A stretch of DNA of 64,000 nt from Pseudaeromonas sp041441555 (lineage in GTDB: Bacteria > Pseudomonadota > Gammaproteobacteria > Enterobacterales > Aeromonadaceae): contig JASDSW010000031.1 in assembly GCA_041441555.1 (NCBI GenBank), positions 21,113 through 85,112 on the forward strand. The letters run 5' to 3'. The notes under the pieces were generated by a model. It made no database searches. It saw only the letters and a program-made list of their open reading frames with translations, and was not told where the DNA came from. The first letter of the stretch is position 1, and each line of letters opens with the position of its first letter. Both the position numbers and the translations under genes were made by a program. Positions 27,056 through 35,726 of the stretch are shown here, one piece after another.

Positions 27056-28138
27056 ATGGAAGCCCATATCCGTCATAACTGGAGCGTGGAGCAGGTTAGC
27101 GCTCTGTTTGCCTTACCGTTTAACGACTTATTGTTCCAAGCCCAGTCGGTGCACCGTCAGCATTTCGATGCCAACGAGGTGCAGGTCAGCACCCTGTTAT
27201 CGATCAAAACCGGCGCCTGTCCCGAAGATTGCAAATACTGCCCGCAAAGTGCTCGCTATCAGACCGGGCTCGAAACCGAAGCCTTGCTGGAGGTGGAGAA
27301 GGTGCTGGAGCGCGCCCGTGAGGCGAAGGCGACCGGCTCTTCCCGCTTCTGTATGGGCGCTGCCTGGCGCAACCCCCGGGAGCGGGACATGCCTCATCTG
27401 CTGCGCATGGTGCAGGAGGTCAAGGCCATGGGAATGGAAACCTGCATGACGTTGGGGATGCTGACGGCCGAGCAGGCCAGCCGACTCGCCGAGGCCGGGC
27501 TGGACTACTACAACCACAACCTGGACACCTCGCCGGAGTTTTATGGCGACATCATCACCACCCGGACCTATCAGGATCGATTGGATACACTGGCCCATGT
27601 CCGCCAAGCCGGGATGAAGATCTGCTCCGGTGGCATCATCGGCATGGGAGAGCGTGCCAGCGACCGGGCGGGCTTGCTGGTACAGCTGGCCAACCTGTCA
27701 CCGCAACCGGAAAGCGTCCCTATCAACATGCTGGTCAAGGTGAAGGGGACACCGCTCGAGGATCAGGCAGAGGTCGATCCATTTGATTTCATTCGCATCA
27801 TCGCCGTCGCCCGGATCATGATGCCGCGCTCCCATGTGCGTTTGTCCGCCGGACGGGAGCAGATGAACGATCAGATGCAGGCACTCTGCTTCATGGCCGG
27901 GGCCAACTCGATCTTCTACGGTTGCAAGCTGCTGACGACGCCAAACGCCGATGAAAACCGGGATATGCAGCTGTTCCGCCGTCTGGGGATCCGCCCCGAG
28001 CAACGGATGCAAAAGCCGGATGTGATGCACGAGCAGGCGATCCGTGAGGCGGTCATGGAGCAGCAAGAAGAGGATGAACTCTTCTATGATGCCAGCAAGC
28101 CCCGAGCAACAGCCCAGGCGACCTCAAGCCATGGCTAA
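27056..28138 (+). CDS. bioB: Biotin synthase BioB
   Basis: BioB is a radical-SAM enzyme that inserts sulfur into dethiobiotin. The 4Fe-4S cysteines are in CPEDCKYCPQSARY (Cys55, Cys59, Cys62), followed by RFCMGAAWRNP and YNHNLDTSPEFY. The protein is 360 residues, slightly longer than E. coli's 346, with the extra length at the acidic C-terminus. No clear Shine-Dalgarno is seen. The last 8 bases overlap bioF. Confidence 0.98.
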   Translation: MEAHIRHNWSVEQVSALFALPFNDLLFQAQSVHRQHFDANEVQVSTLLSIKTGACPEDCKYCPQSARYQTGLETEALLEVEKVLERAREAKATGSSRFCMGAAWRNPRERDMPHLLRMVQEVKAMGMETCMTLGMLTAEQASRLAEAGLDYYNHNLDTSPEFYGDIITTRTYQDRLDTLAHVRQAGMKICSGGIIGMGERASDRAGLLVQLANLSPQPESVPINMLVKVKGTPLEDQAEVDPFDFIRIIAVARIMMPRSHVRLSAGREQMNDQMQALCFMAGANSIFYGCKLLTTPNADENRDMQLFRRLGIRPEQRMQKPDVMHEQAIREAVMEQQEEDELFYDASKPRATAQATSSHG

Positions 28139-29312
28139 GGGCGCTCCCTTTGTCCTGACCGACGAACTGCAGACTCGACAGCAGCAGGGATTGTTGCGGG
28201 AGCGCCGAGCCATGCAGTCGGGGCAAGGGCCTCGAGTGCAGATGGAGGGGCACTCCTACCTGAACTTCTCCTCCAACGATTATCTGGGGGCGGCGGCTCG
28301 CCCCGAGATCGTCGAGGCCTGGCGGCAAGGGCTGGCACTCTGGGGCGCAGGCTCTGGGGCCTCGCCACTGGTGACCGGCTATACCCGGGCGCACCAGGCG
28401 CTGGAGGAGGCGCTGGCCGAGTGGCTGGATGTCGAAGCGGTATTACTGTTTTCGACGGGGTTTGCCGCCAATCAGGCGGTGCTCAAGGCGCTGCTCAAAC
28501 CCAACCACCGGCAGTGGCACGATCGGCTGAATCACGCCTCGCTGCAGGAGGCCGGCTCCATGCTGCCGGCCAAGATGCACCGCTTCCGACACAACGATCT
28601 GGCACATCTGGCCAGCCAGTTGCAGCCGGATGCTGGCCTCATCATCAGCGAGGGCGTCTTCAGCATGGATGGCGATCAGGCGCCCTGTGCCGAGTTGTTG
28701 GCTCTGGCCGAGCGAAGCGGCAACTGGCTGATGCTCGATGATGCCCACGGCTTTGGGGTGCACGGCCAGGGCGGGCGCGGTACCCTGGCGGCGCAGGGGG
28801 TGGCACCTGCCCGAGTGCCGATCCTGGTGGGCACCTTCGGCAAGGCATTTGGTACGGCGGGGGCTTTCGTCGCCGGCTCCCGGGAGCTGGTGAGTTACCT
28901 GACCAATTTTGCCCGCGACTATGTCTACAGCACCCATATGCCGGCGGCTCAGGCGGTGGCGACCCTGGCCGCGCTGCGCTGGGTGCAGCAGGCCGAGGCA
29001 GAACGTGCCCACCTCCAGCAGTTGATCGCGCAATTTCGGCAAGGGGCCTCCGAGTTGGGGTTGCAATTGCTGCCATCGCAGACGGCGATCCAGCCATTGC
29101 TCATCGGTGGCAGCGAGCAGGCGTTGGCGGTGGCTCGGCGGTTACAGGCGCAAGGGTGTTGGGTCTCGGCCATCCGACCGCCCACGGTTCCTCCGGGGAT
29201 GGCGCGTCTGCGCCTGACGCTGACGGCGGCTCATACGGCGGGTGATGTGGAGCAACTGTTGCAGGCTCTGGCTCAGTGTCAGGAGCTATGCCAGGAGCAA
29301 GGCCATGAGTGA
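28131..29312 (+). CDS. bioF: 8-amino-7-oxononanoate synthase BioF
   Basis: BioF condenses pimeloyl-ACP/CoA with alanine to form KAPA. It is a PLP alpha-oxoamine synthase with YLNFSSNDYLG, DDAHGFGVHG and the PLP lysine in GTFGKAFGTAGAF (about residue 238; E. coli Lys236). I use ATG 28131, which overlaps the bioB stop and gives 393 residues. An in-frame ATG at 28089 with a distant AGAGGA is the alternative, adding 14 residues of no family value. The gene overlaps bioC by 8 bases. Confidence 0.96.
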   Translation: MAKGAPFVLTDELQTRQQQGLLRERRAMQSGQGPRVQMEGHSYLNFSSNDYLGAAARPEIVEAWRQGLALWGAGSGASPLVTGYTRAHQALEEALAEWLDVEAVLLFSTGFAANQAVLKALLKPNHRQWHDRLNHASLQEAGSMLPAKMHRFRHNDLAHLASQLQPDAGLIISEGVFSMDGDQAPCAELLALAERSGNWLMLDDAHGFGVHGQGGRGTLAAQGVAPARVPILVGTFGKAFGTAGAFVAGSRELVSYLTNFARDYVYSTHMPAAQAVATLAALRWVQQAEAERAHLQQLIAQFRQGASELGLQLLPSQTAIQPLLIGGSEQALAVARRLQAQGCWVSAIRPPTVPPGMARLRLTLTAAHTAGDVEQLLQALAQCQELCQEQGHE

Positions 29313-30087
29313 CTGGACTCTAGCCGTCGATAAGGCGGATCTGGCGGCCCGTTTTGGCAAGGCTGCCGAGCAGTACGACCGTCATGCGCGCATCCAGCAG
29401 CTCATCGGTGACCACTTGTTGGATTTGCTGCCGCGACAACATTATGAGATCGCTCTCGATTTGGGATGTGGTACCGGTTTTTTTTTGGAAAAACTGCAAA
29501 CCTTAAGTCACCAACTGGTGGGGTTGGATCTATCGCCTGGTATGTTGGCTGCCGCCGCTGCCAAGGGTGGCTCGGCTCATCTGGTGGGGGGGGATGCGGA
29601 GCAACTGCCTCTGCTGTCGGCCAGCTGCGATCTCTGTTTTTCGACTCTGGCGCTGCAGTGGTGTGCCTCGTTACCGCAGGCGTTGGCCGAGATCTGGCGC
29701 GTGGTGCGGCCCGGTGGTCATCTGGCGTTGGCCACGCTCAGCGATGGCAGCCTGATGGAGTTGCGGCAAGCCTGGCGGCAGGTTGATGCGCTGGATCATG
29801 TCAATCCATTTATCCCGGAGCAGACGCTCATCGAACTTTGTCAGGCTCAGGGTTTTGAGATTTTGCGATGGCAGCGTCAGCAGCATGTGTTGCATTATCC
29901 TACACTGCACGAGTTACTGACGAGTCTCAAGGGGATTGGGGCGAACCAGGTGACGGGTCACCGCTCGAATGGCTTGGGAGGGCGAAACCGATGGATGGCG
30001 TTACAACAAGCCTATGAATATAAAAGAGATGATACTGGTCTGCTGCCGATCAGCTATGAAGTTTGCTACGGAGTTTTGACGCGATGA
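29305..30087 (+). CDS. bioC: Malonyl-ACP O-methyltransferase BioC
   Basis: BioC methylates malonyl-ACP so that fatty-acid enzymes can build the pimeloyl chain. The 260-residue product has the SAM-binding motif ALDLGCGTGFFLEKL, then GLDLSPGMLAAAA and a DLCFSTLALQWC stretch. ATG 29305 has GGAG nine bases upstream and overlaps the bioF stop. Upstream frame extension lies in bioF. The bioD start overlaps its stop by ATGA. Confidence 0.95.
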   Translation: MSDWTLAVDKADLAARFGKAAEQYDRHARIQQLIGDHLLDLLPRQHYEIALDLGCGTGFFLEKLQTLSHQLVGLDLSPGMLAAAAAKGGSAHLVGGDAEQLPLLSASCDLCFSTLALQWCASLPQALAEIWRVVRPGGHLALATLSDGSLMELRQAWRQVDALDHVNPFIPEQTLIELCQAQGFEILRWQRQQHVLHYPTLHELLTSLKGIGANQVTGHRSNGLGGRNRWMALQQAYEYKRDDTGLLPISYEVCYGVLTR

Positions 30088-30764
30088 CAAAAACCTTTTT
30101 CATCACTGGCACGGATACCGAGGTGGGCAAAACCGTCTCGACGGTGGCTTTGCTGCGGGCGGCGAACAAGTTGGGACTGTTAACGGCCGCTTATAAACCC
30201 GTGGCGTCAGGTTGTGATCTGATGGAAGAGGGGCTGTGCAACCAGGATGTGGTGATGTTGCAAAAAAACACCTCATTGCGTCTGGCTTATGAGCAGTTAG
30301 TTGGTTACTGCTTTGAACCGCATATTGCCCCGCACATCGCCTCGGATGAGTGTGGTGTACCGATCGAATTAGATGTCTTGAGTCAGGGATTAACCCGACT
30401 GAAGGAGACGGATGCCGACATGATCTTCGTGGAGGGTGCCGGAGGTTGGCGTCTGCCCATCGGTCATGGCCACTTTCTTTCGGACTGGGTGCGCCATGAA
30501 GATCTGCCGGTGATCCTGGTGGTGGGCGCCAAACTGGGTTGTTTGAACCATGCCATGCTGACCAGTGAGGCAATTGAGCGCGATCACTTAAACCTAGCCG
30601 GTTGGTGTGTGAACCGAATTCATCCTGGCATGAGCTACTACAAAGCCAATTTGGATACGCTCAAGAGCCTGCTGCCGGCCCCATTCCTAGGGGAAATCCC
30701 CTACTTGGCTCGACCATTCGAGTCTGATCTGGGCCAGTATCTGGATCTCTCCGCCCTATTGTGA
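30084..30764 (+). CDS. bioD: Dethiobiotin synthetase BioD
   Basis: BioD closes the ureido ring of dethiobiotin using CO2 and ATP. The N-terminal P-loop is FFITGTDTEVGKT, followed by AAYKPVASGCD and VEGAGGWRLPI. ATG 30084 overlaps the bioC stop (ATGA) and gives 226 residues, against 225 in E. coli. This is the last gene of bioBFCD. No bioH is present in the window, so the pimeloyl-ester hydrolase must be elsewhere. Confidence 0.97.
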   Translation: MTKTFFITGTDTEVGKTVSTVALLRAANKLGLLTAAYKPVASGCDLMEEGLCNQDVVMLQKNTSLRLAYEQLVGYCFEPHIAPHIASDECGVPIELDVLSQGLTRLKETDADMIFVEGAGGWRLPIGHGHFLSDWVRHEDLPVILVVGAKLGCLNHAMLTSEAIERDHLNLAGWCVNRIHPGMSYYKANLDTLKSLLPAPFLGEIPYLARPFESDLGQYLDLSALL

Positions 30765-30777
30765 TCTCGCCCCTGAT

Positions 30778-30802
30778 GCGCCATACCAGACTGATATGGC
30801 GC
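30778..30802 (+). terminator. Hairpin after bioD
   Basis: A perfect 8-bp stem GCGCCATA/TATGGCGC with a 9-base loop starts 13 bases after the bioD stop. The sequence after it is only mildly T-rich. Confidence 0.6.
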
Positions 30803-30822
30803 TGATCTACTTCTCTCATTTG

Positions 30823-30850
30823 CTTGAAATTCAGCATGTTGCCCCTAATA
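30823..30850 (+). promoter_or_regulatory. Sigma-32-like heat-shock promoter of htpX
   Basis: CTTGAAA, 12 bases, CCCCTAATA matches the heat-shock consensus CTTGAAA-N11-16-CCCCATNT well. It lies about 170 bases upstream of htpX, which is a known heat-shock gene in E. coli. Confidence 0.7.
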
Positions 30851-31023
30851 TACAGGCGTGCGGCTCACGGAACGGACTGGGTCGTTGCACGGGCTGAGGG
30901 AGAGCTTTCAGTTTATACCGAACAATTAGACTGGTTTAGACTGATGCCTTTCCTGCTTTATCTGTGTTATTTATGACGCCATTGCAGAGAAGTCTCTGTG
31001 TGAAGATGCCAAAAGGAGTCTCC

Positions 31024-31908
31024 ATGAAACGCGTATTCTTGTTCCTGGCCACCAACCTGGCCGTCATGTTGGTGCTATCGATCGTCCTGAGCGTGCTGTC
31101 GAGCTGGCTGGGGATTGACCGTCAGGGGATGGGTGGTTTGTTGTTGATGGCGGCCGTATTCGGATTCGGCGGCTCGTTTGTCTCCTTGCTGATTTCGAAA
31201 TGGGTTGCCAAGCGTAGTTATGGCGTCCAGATCATCGAGCAGCCTCGCAGCGAGATGGAGCACTGGTTGCTCTCGACCGTCACTCGTCAGGCGCAACAGG
31301 CCGGGATCGGCATGCCGGAGGTCGGGATCTACGACTCACCAGAGATGAATGCCTTTGCCACGGGCGCCAGCCGTAACAATGCCCTGGTGGCGGTGAGCTC
31401 TGGTCTGTTGTACAGCATGAGTCGGGATGAGGCCGAAGCCGTATTGGCTCACGAGGTCAGCCACATCGCCAATGGGGATATGGTCACTCTGACCCTGATC
31501 CAGGGGGTGGTGAACACCTTTGTCATCTTCTTTGCTCGCCTGGTCGCAGGCCTCATCAGCAATTTCCTGCGCTCGGATGATGAAGAAGAGGGAGCCGGGA
31601 TGGGTGGTCTGGCCTATATGGCGACGGTGTTCGTGCTGGAGATGATCTTCGGCATCCTGGCCTCCATCATCGTCATGTGGTTCTCTCGCCAGCGGGAATT
31701 CCGCGCCGATGCTGGCTCTGCCAAGTTGGCTGGGCGTGACAAGATGATTGCCGCCCTTGAGCACCTGCGTCAGGGTCATGAGCCTCAGTTGGAGGGAACC
31801 ATGATGGCCTTTGGCATCAACGGCAAACGCTCCGTGAGTGAACTCTTCATGAGCCACCCGCCACTTGAAAAACGGATCGAGGCGTTGCGCCAAAATCTAG
31901 TCATGTAA
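31024..31908 (+). CDS. htpX: Membrane protease HtpX
   Basis: HtpX is an inner-membrane zinc metalloprotease that degrades misfolded membrane proteins together with FtsH. Starting at ATG 31024 (AAAAGGAG upstream) gives 294 residues (E. coli 293). Two N-terminal membrane segments precede the zinc motif HEVSH (His143, Glu144, His147), and further hydrophobic segments and the third-ligand region (REFRADAGSAKLAG) follow. The heat-shock-like promoter upstream fits its expected regulation. Confidence 0.97.
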   Translation: MKRVFLFLATNLAVMLVLSIVLSVLSSWLGIDRQGMGGLLLMAAVFGFGGSFVSLLISKWVAKRSYGVQIIEQPRSEMEHWLLSTVTRQAQQAGIGMPEVGIYDSPEMNAFATGASRNNALVAVSSGLLYSMSRDEAEAVLAHEVSHIANGDMVTLTLIQGVVNTFVIFFARLVAGLISNFLRSDDEEEGAGMGGLAYMATVFVLEMIFGILASIIVMWFSRQREFRADAGSAKLAGRDKMIAALEHLRQGHEPQLEGTMMAFGINGKRSVSELFMSHPPLEKRIEALRQNLVM

Positions 31909-31930
31909 TCAATTGGTGCGAATGTTCGAC

Positions 31931-31961
31931 AAAGGGCTGCGATAAGCGGCCCTTTGCTTTT
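31931..31961 (+). terminator. Terminator of htpX
   Basis: A 7-bp stem AAAGGGC/GCCCTTT is followed by GCTTTT, 22 bases after the htpX stop. Confidence 0.75.
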
Positions 31962-32019
31962 ACGCAGAGTAGGGCGTCCGGATCTATGCTTAGTGGGACT
32001 CAACTGCAGGGGAACCCTC

Positions 32020-32454
32020 ATGGAATCCATTCGCATCCGAGAGTACATGAATCCAAGACCGGCGATATTTCGGCCCGATCAGACCGTTTATGAAGCCATT
32101 CATGCATTGCTGACGGCCGGCGTGACCGGAGGTCCTGTGGTGGATGCACAACATCGGCTGGTGGGGTTTCTCTCCGAACATGATTGCCTGCTGGCTGGTA
32201 TCGAGGCGACTTATACCTGTCAGCAGCTGGCCAGCGTCGAGCAGTTGATGAGTAAAGAGGTGCTGTCGGTGGCGCCGGACGACAGCATCATTGAGTTGGC
32301 TCAGCGGATGGCGGGTCCGAAACCGAAGATCTATCCGGTGCTGGATGAAGATGGAAAATTGTTGGGAACCATCAGCCGGCAGGATGTGTTGCGCGCGATT
32401 GAAAAGACGATGCGCAGCTGTTTTGGCCACAAGCAGGCTCCCCATGCGCGCTGA
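32020..32454 (+). CDS. CBS-domain pair protein
   Basis: A 144-residue stand-alone protein made of two CBS domains, which usually bind adenosyl nucleotides and act as energy sensors. The first runs over YMNPRPAIFRPDQTVYEAI to GFLSEHDCLL. The second runs over LMSKEVLSVAPDDSIIELA to GTISRQDVLRAIE. ATG 32020 has AGGGGAA six bases upstream. Partner and ligand are unknown; it stands between htpX and ribB, each with its own terminator. Confidence 0.88.
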   Translation: MESIRIREYMNPRPAIFRPDQTVYEAIHALLTAGVTGGPVVDAQHRLVGFLSEHDCLLAGIEATYTCQQLASVEQLMSKEVLSVAPDDSIIELAQRMAGPKPKIYPVLDEDGKLLGTISRQDVLRAIEKTMRSCFGHKQAPHAR

Positions 32455-32479
32455 GGATGCGGCTCCGCCAATCATGAAA

Positions 32480-32508
32480 AAGGGGCGCCGTAGTGCCCCT
32501 TGGTTTTG
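32480..32508. terminator. Bidirectional terminator between CBS gene and ribB
   Basis: A 7-bp stem AAGGGGC/GCCCCTT with an 8-base loop is followed by GGTTTTG on the plus strand and preceded by an A-run that gives a T-run on the minus strand. Confidence 0.75.
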
Positions 32509-32531
32509 TTCCGAACCTGTTGACTCCGGAC

Positions 32532-33185
32532 TTAGCTGGCTGCCTGATCGCAACGCAGCCGATAAGCCACCAGATCCTCAATGCTGAGGACTGGCATCCG
32601 GTGCTGCTGGGCAAAGGCCACCACCTCGGGCAGGCGCGACATGCTGCCATCCTCATTGGTCAATTCGCACAAGACCCCATAAGGTTTGAGCCCGGCCAAG
32701 CGCATCAGGTCAACCGTGGCCTCGGTGTGACCTCGTCGGGTCAGAACACCGCCATCTCGAGCTCGCAACGGGAAGACATGACCGGGCCGATGCAGATCCT
32801 GGGGCTGCGCCTGATCGGCAATGGCGGCGCGAATGGTTGTCAGTCGATCCTGCGCGGAGACTCCTGTGGTGACGCCTTGCGCCGCCTCGATGGTGACGGT
32901 GAAGGCCGTCTGAAATTGACTGGAGTTGGTTTCCACCATCATCGGCAGCGCCAGCTGACGGGTACGCTCCGTGGTTAGACACAGGCAGACGATGCCGGAA
33001 CAGGCGCGGATCATCAGCGCCATCTGAGCGGTGGTCATCGATTCGGCGGCGAAGATGAGGTCGCCTTCGTTTTCGCGATCCTCGTCGTCGACCACTAGGA
33101 CGCCGAGACCCGAGCGCAGAGCTGCCAGCGCGGCTTCAACACGTTGTTCGGGGGAGCCAAATTGCGAGAGTAGAGTCTGATCCAT
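32532..33185 (-). CDS. ribB: 3,4-dihydroxy-2-butanone-4-phosphate synthase
   Basis: RibB converts ribulose 5-phosphate to the four-carbon precursor of riboflavin. The 217 residues equal E. coli RibB. The acidic metal-binding loop VVDDEDRENEGDLIFAAE and the motif RRGHTEATVDLMRLAGL are present. It is a stand-alone RibB with no RibA fusion. An FMN riboswitch occupies its leader, so expression should fall when flavin is abundant. Confidence 0.98.
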   Translation of the reverse strand: MDQTLLSQFGSPEQRVEAALAALRSGLGVLVVDDEDRENEGDLIFAAESMTTAQMALMIRACSGIVCLCLTTERTRQLALPMMVETNSSQFQTAFTVTIEAAQGVTTGVSAQDRLTTIRAAIADQAQPQDLHRPGHVFPLRARDGGVLTRRGHTEATVDLMRLAGLKPYGVLCELTNEDGSMSRLPEVVAFAQQHRMPVLSIEDLVAYRLRCDQAAS

Positions 33186-33195
33186 GGTAAATATT

Positions 33196-33226
33196 CCTGA
33201 TTAGTCAAATGATTACCTGAATCAGG
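33196..33226 (-). promoter_or_regulatory. Shine-Dalgarno-sequestering hairpin before ribB
   Basis: On the minus strand CCTGATT pairs with AATCAGG, and the second arm contains the AGGA ribosome site of ribB. This is a plausible translational switch for the upstream FMN aptamer. Confidence 0.55.
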
Positions 33227-33285
33227 GCATGGAAATGCAGCAGACGGTCAGCCGATTTGGCTGCCGTTGAAGATGGCTGTCATAT

Positions 33286-33438
33286 CCTCTTTTATCCGGA
33301 CTATTACCGTCGGCCCCGGAATTGCACCGGATCTGCTGACCCTGGTTCTGCGAGAGAACCAGGCGCTCGCGGGCTGGTCAACCGTGCTGGCACAGCTGAG
33401 GTTACCGCCGGTGGGGAATTACGCCCCGCCCTGAGAAT
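33286..33438 (-). ncRNA. FMN riboswitch (RFN element)
   Basis: Read on the minus strand the leader has all hallmark RFN segments in order: AGGGCGGGGCG, AATTCCCCACCGGCGGTAA, CAGCCCGCGAGC, GATCCGGTGCAATTCCGG, GGCCGACGGTAATAGTCCGG and the closing AAAAGAGGA. A variable stem CTGGTTCT/AGAACCAG lies in the expected position. It is about 100 bases upstream of ribB. Confidence 0.97.
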
Positions 33439-33522
33439 AAGCCCGGGTAGGCTAACGCCAGCGTGAAGAAATAGCCAGAGTTCGTTGGGCTCCGTCATGG
33501 GCACTAGCGGTGCCGTGACCGC

Positions 33523-33798
33523 TTAGCTGCGGTAGAGCACCTTGATGAGGTGATAGCCGAACTGGGTCTTGATGGGGCCCTGCACGGTCAGCAAGGCGCC
33601 TTTGAAGACCGCATCGTCAAATGCTTTGACCATCTGTCCTTGGCGGAATTCGCCCAGATCACCGCCCCGTTTGCCGGAGGGGCAGAGGGAGTGACGCCGG
33701 GCCAATTCGCCAAAGTGGGCGCCTTTGGCCAATTGCTTCTTGAGCGCGTCACATTCAGGACGGCTCTTGACCAGGATATGGAGAGCTGCGGCTTTCAT
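33523..33798 (-). CDS. ppiC: Parvulin-type peptidyl-prolyl isomerase PpiC
   Basis: A minimal 91-residue parvulin (E. coli PpiC has 93) that isomerises prolyl bonds in the cytoplasm. Visible family motifs are AALHILVKSRPECDALK, FGELARRHSLCPSGKRGGDLG, and the C-terminal FGYHLIKVLYRS. I start at ATG 33798 because the longer upstream frame is not conserved-looking and overlaps the tamA leader. A small hairpin overlaps its stop codon. Confidence 0.95.
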   Translation of the reverse strand: MKAAALHILVKSRPECDALKKQLAKGAHFGELARRHSLCPSGKRGGDLGEFRQGQMVKAFDDAVFKGALLTVQGPIKTQFGYHLIKVLYRS

Positions 33799-33971
33799 CG
33801 GATGGCCTGCTAGATAAGGAAAACGCGGATTTTCAACGATTGGCATCGGCGTCGCAAGTCCATTCACGGCAGGCTGTTCGCCGCAGGGCTCTATGTTACT
33901 ATCCTGCAGATTGCTTGGCTGGACGTCGATTGGCTCTGACTGTGTTCCCTGACTATGAGCAAAAAAATAAC

Positions 33972-35726
33972 GTGAAATACCGCTCCGCCGTTTTATCTTC
34001 CCGCACGCCTTGGCTTTTGCCGCACATCGTAGCCCTGCTGCTGGTGCTGCTCTGGTCGCCACTGAGCAGTGCCAAGGCCCTGCGCTATGAGGTGACGGGT
34101 ATCAAAGGGGCGCTCAAAGAAAACGTAGAGATCCACTTGGCGGCGCTACCGAGCATTCAGGCGGGTCGTATCGACTATCGACGCCAGTCCATCCAACAGG
34201 CGGTCACTCAGGGGTTGCAAGCCCAAGGCTACTACCAGTCCACCATCGAACTGGTCGTGGACGAGCAGGACGAATCGCTGCTGCATGTGCGCATCAAGCG
34301 TGGCAAGCCGGTCCGCATTCGCTCCTTGGTGGTGCGTCTATTGGGGGATGCTCTCAATGATGACTCTTTTGAACGCCTGATGCAGAAGCTGCCGCTCAAA
34401 CAGGGCGATGTGCTGCATCATGGCAAGTATGAAGAGATCAAGTCATCGCTCCTCAACCGGGCCGCGAATCGCGGTTATTTCGACGCCGAGTTGGTGGAGT
34501 CGAGCGTCAAGGTCTATCCCGATCAGCAAGCGGCCGATATCGTCATCGAATTTTCCACTGGTCATCGCTATCGGTTCGCCGAGCCGCGTATCGTCGGGGT
34601 GACAGAGTCTCGCCGCCTGATTGAACCCTTACTGACGTTCAAGCCTGGGGAGCCCTACCAGACCCAGCAGTTGGCGACCCTGAGCCAGAATCTCTCGGAG
34701 ACGCGCTACTTTCGCCAGGTAGATGTGCGGCCGCTGCTGGATGAGGTGAAGGATTATCAGGTTCCCGTCTACATCGGTCTGGAGCCGAAAAGTTCGAACC
34801 TGGTGGAGACTGGGGTGGGTTACTCCACCGATGAAGGGCCGCGTTTTCAGGTCAATTGGGAAAAACCCTGGCTCAACCAGTACGGCCACAGCCTGACGGC
34901 GCAGCTTAAAATCTCCGAACCCTCGCAAGACATCAAGTTCAACTACCGGATCCCGGGACAGGATCCGATCAACGATTACTACAACCTGCAAACCGGTTAC
35001 GTACGCACCGATCTCAATGACACCCAGTCCGATAAAACCGAGGCGGGGCTGCACTACTGGACGAAAAAACTGGGGGCTTGGGAGCGGGACTATTTTGTGC
35101 GCTTGGAGTACGAATCCTTCAAACAGGGGTTGAGCGAGGGGAACTCCTTGCTGTTGCTGCCCGGGGTGACCCTGAATCGCTTGCGCATGGATAAGGGGGT
35201 CGATCCGGAGTGGGGGGATCGCATCCTGCTGACCACCGAGTTTTCACAACCGGCCTGGGGATCTGATCTGGGTTTCACCCGGGTATCTGGACGCACCAAG
35301 TGGTTACGGACGCCGTTTGAGGGGGCTCGCTTTGTCACCCGCTTCGAGCAGGGGGCCATCATGGGAGCGGATCTGGATGACATCCCTCCGAGCCTGCGCT
35401 TCTTCGCCGGGGGCGATCAATCGATCCGCGGCTTTGGCTTTGAAACCATCTCGCCGGTGGATGCCAGCGGCAAGTTGACCGGGGCCCGCTATGAGACGAC
35501 TGGCTCGCTGGAGTACGCCCACCCGGTGGCGGAGCAGTGGCGGGTGGCTACCTTTGTCGACGCCGGGACCGCGACCAACGACTATAACGACCCGATCAAG
35601 GTGGGTACCGGGCTGGGCGCGCGCTGGATCTCGCCGCTTGGCCCCATCCGGCTGGATCTGGGATTTGGGGTCTCGGAGACTCATGTGCCTTGGCGCTTGC
35701 ACTTTGGTCTGGGAGCAGAGCTATGA
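33972..35726 (+). CDS. tamA: Translocation and assembly module outer-membrane protein TamA
   Basis: TamA is an Omp85 protein that with TamB links inner and outer membranes and helps insert autotransporters or move phospholipids. A GTG start at 33972 gives 584 residues (E. coli 577) and a signal peptide (PWLLPHIVALLLVLLWSPLS, cleavage near SSAKA). POTRA domains cover roughly residues 35-270, followed by the beta-barrel, with the Omp85 RGF motif in GDQSIRGFGFE and a C-terminal strand ending LHFGLGAEL. Frame upstream of the GTG lacks a signal sequence. tamB overlaps by 4 bases. Confidence 0.95.
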   Translation: MKYRSAVLSSRTPWLLPHIVALLLVLLWSPLSSAKALRYEVTGIKGALKENVEIHLAALPSIQAGRIDYRRQSIQQAVTQGLQAQGYYQSTIELVVDEQDESLLHVRIKRGKPVRIRSLVVRLLGDALNDDSFERLMQKLPLKQGDVLHHGKYEEIKSSLLNRAANRGYFDAELVESSVKVYPDQQAADIVIEFSTGHRYRFAEPRIVGVTESRRLIEPLLTFKPGEPYQTQQLATLSQNLSETRYFRQVDVRPLLDEVKDYQVPVYIGLEPKSSNLVETGVGYSTDEGPRFQVNWEKPWLNQYGHSLTAQLKISEPSQDIKFNYRIPGQDPINDYYNLQTGYVRTDLNDTQSDKTEAGLHYWTKKLGAWERDYFVRLEYESFKQGLSEGNSLLLLPGVTLNRLRMDKGVDPEWGDRILLTTEFSQPAWGSDLGFTRVSGRTKWLRTPFEGARFVTRFEQGAIMGADLDDIPPSLRFFAGGDQSIRGFGFETISPVDASGKLTGARYETTGSLEYAHPVAEQWRVATFVDAGTATNDYNDPIKVGTGLGARWISPLGPIRLDLGFGVSETHVPWRLHFGLGAEL

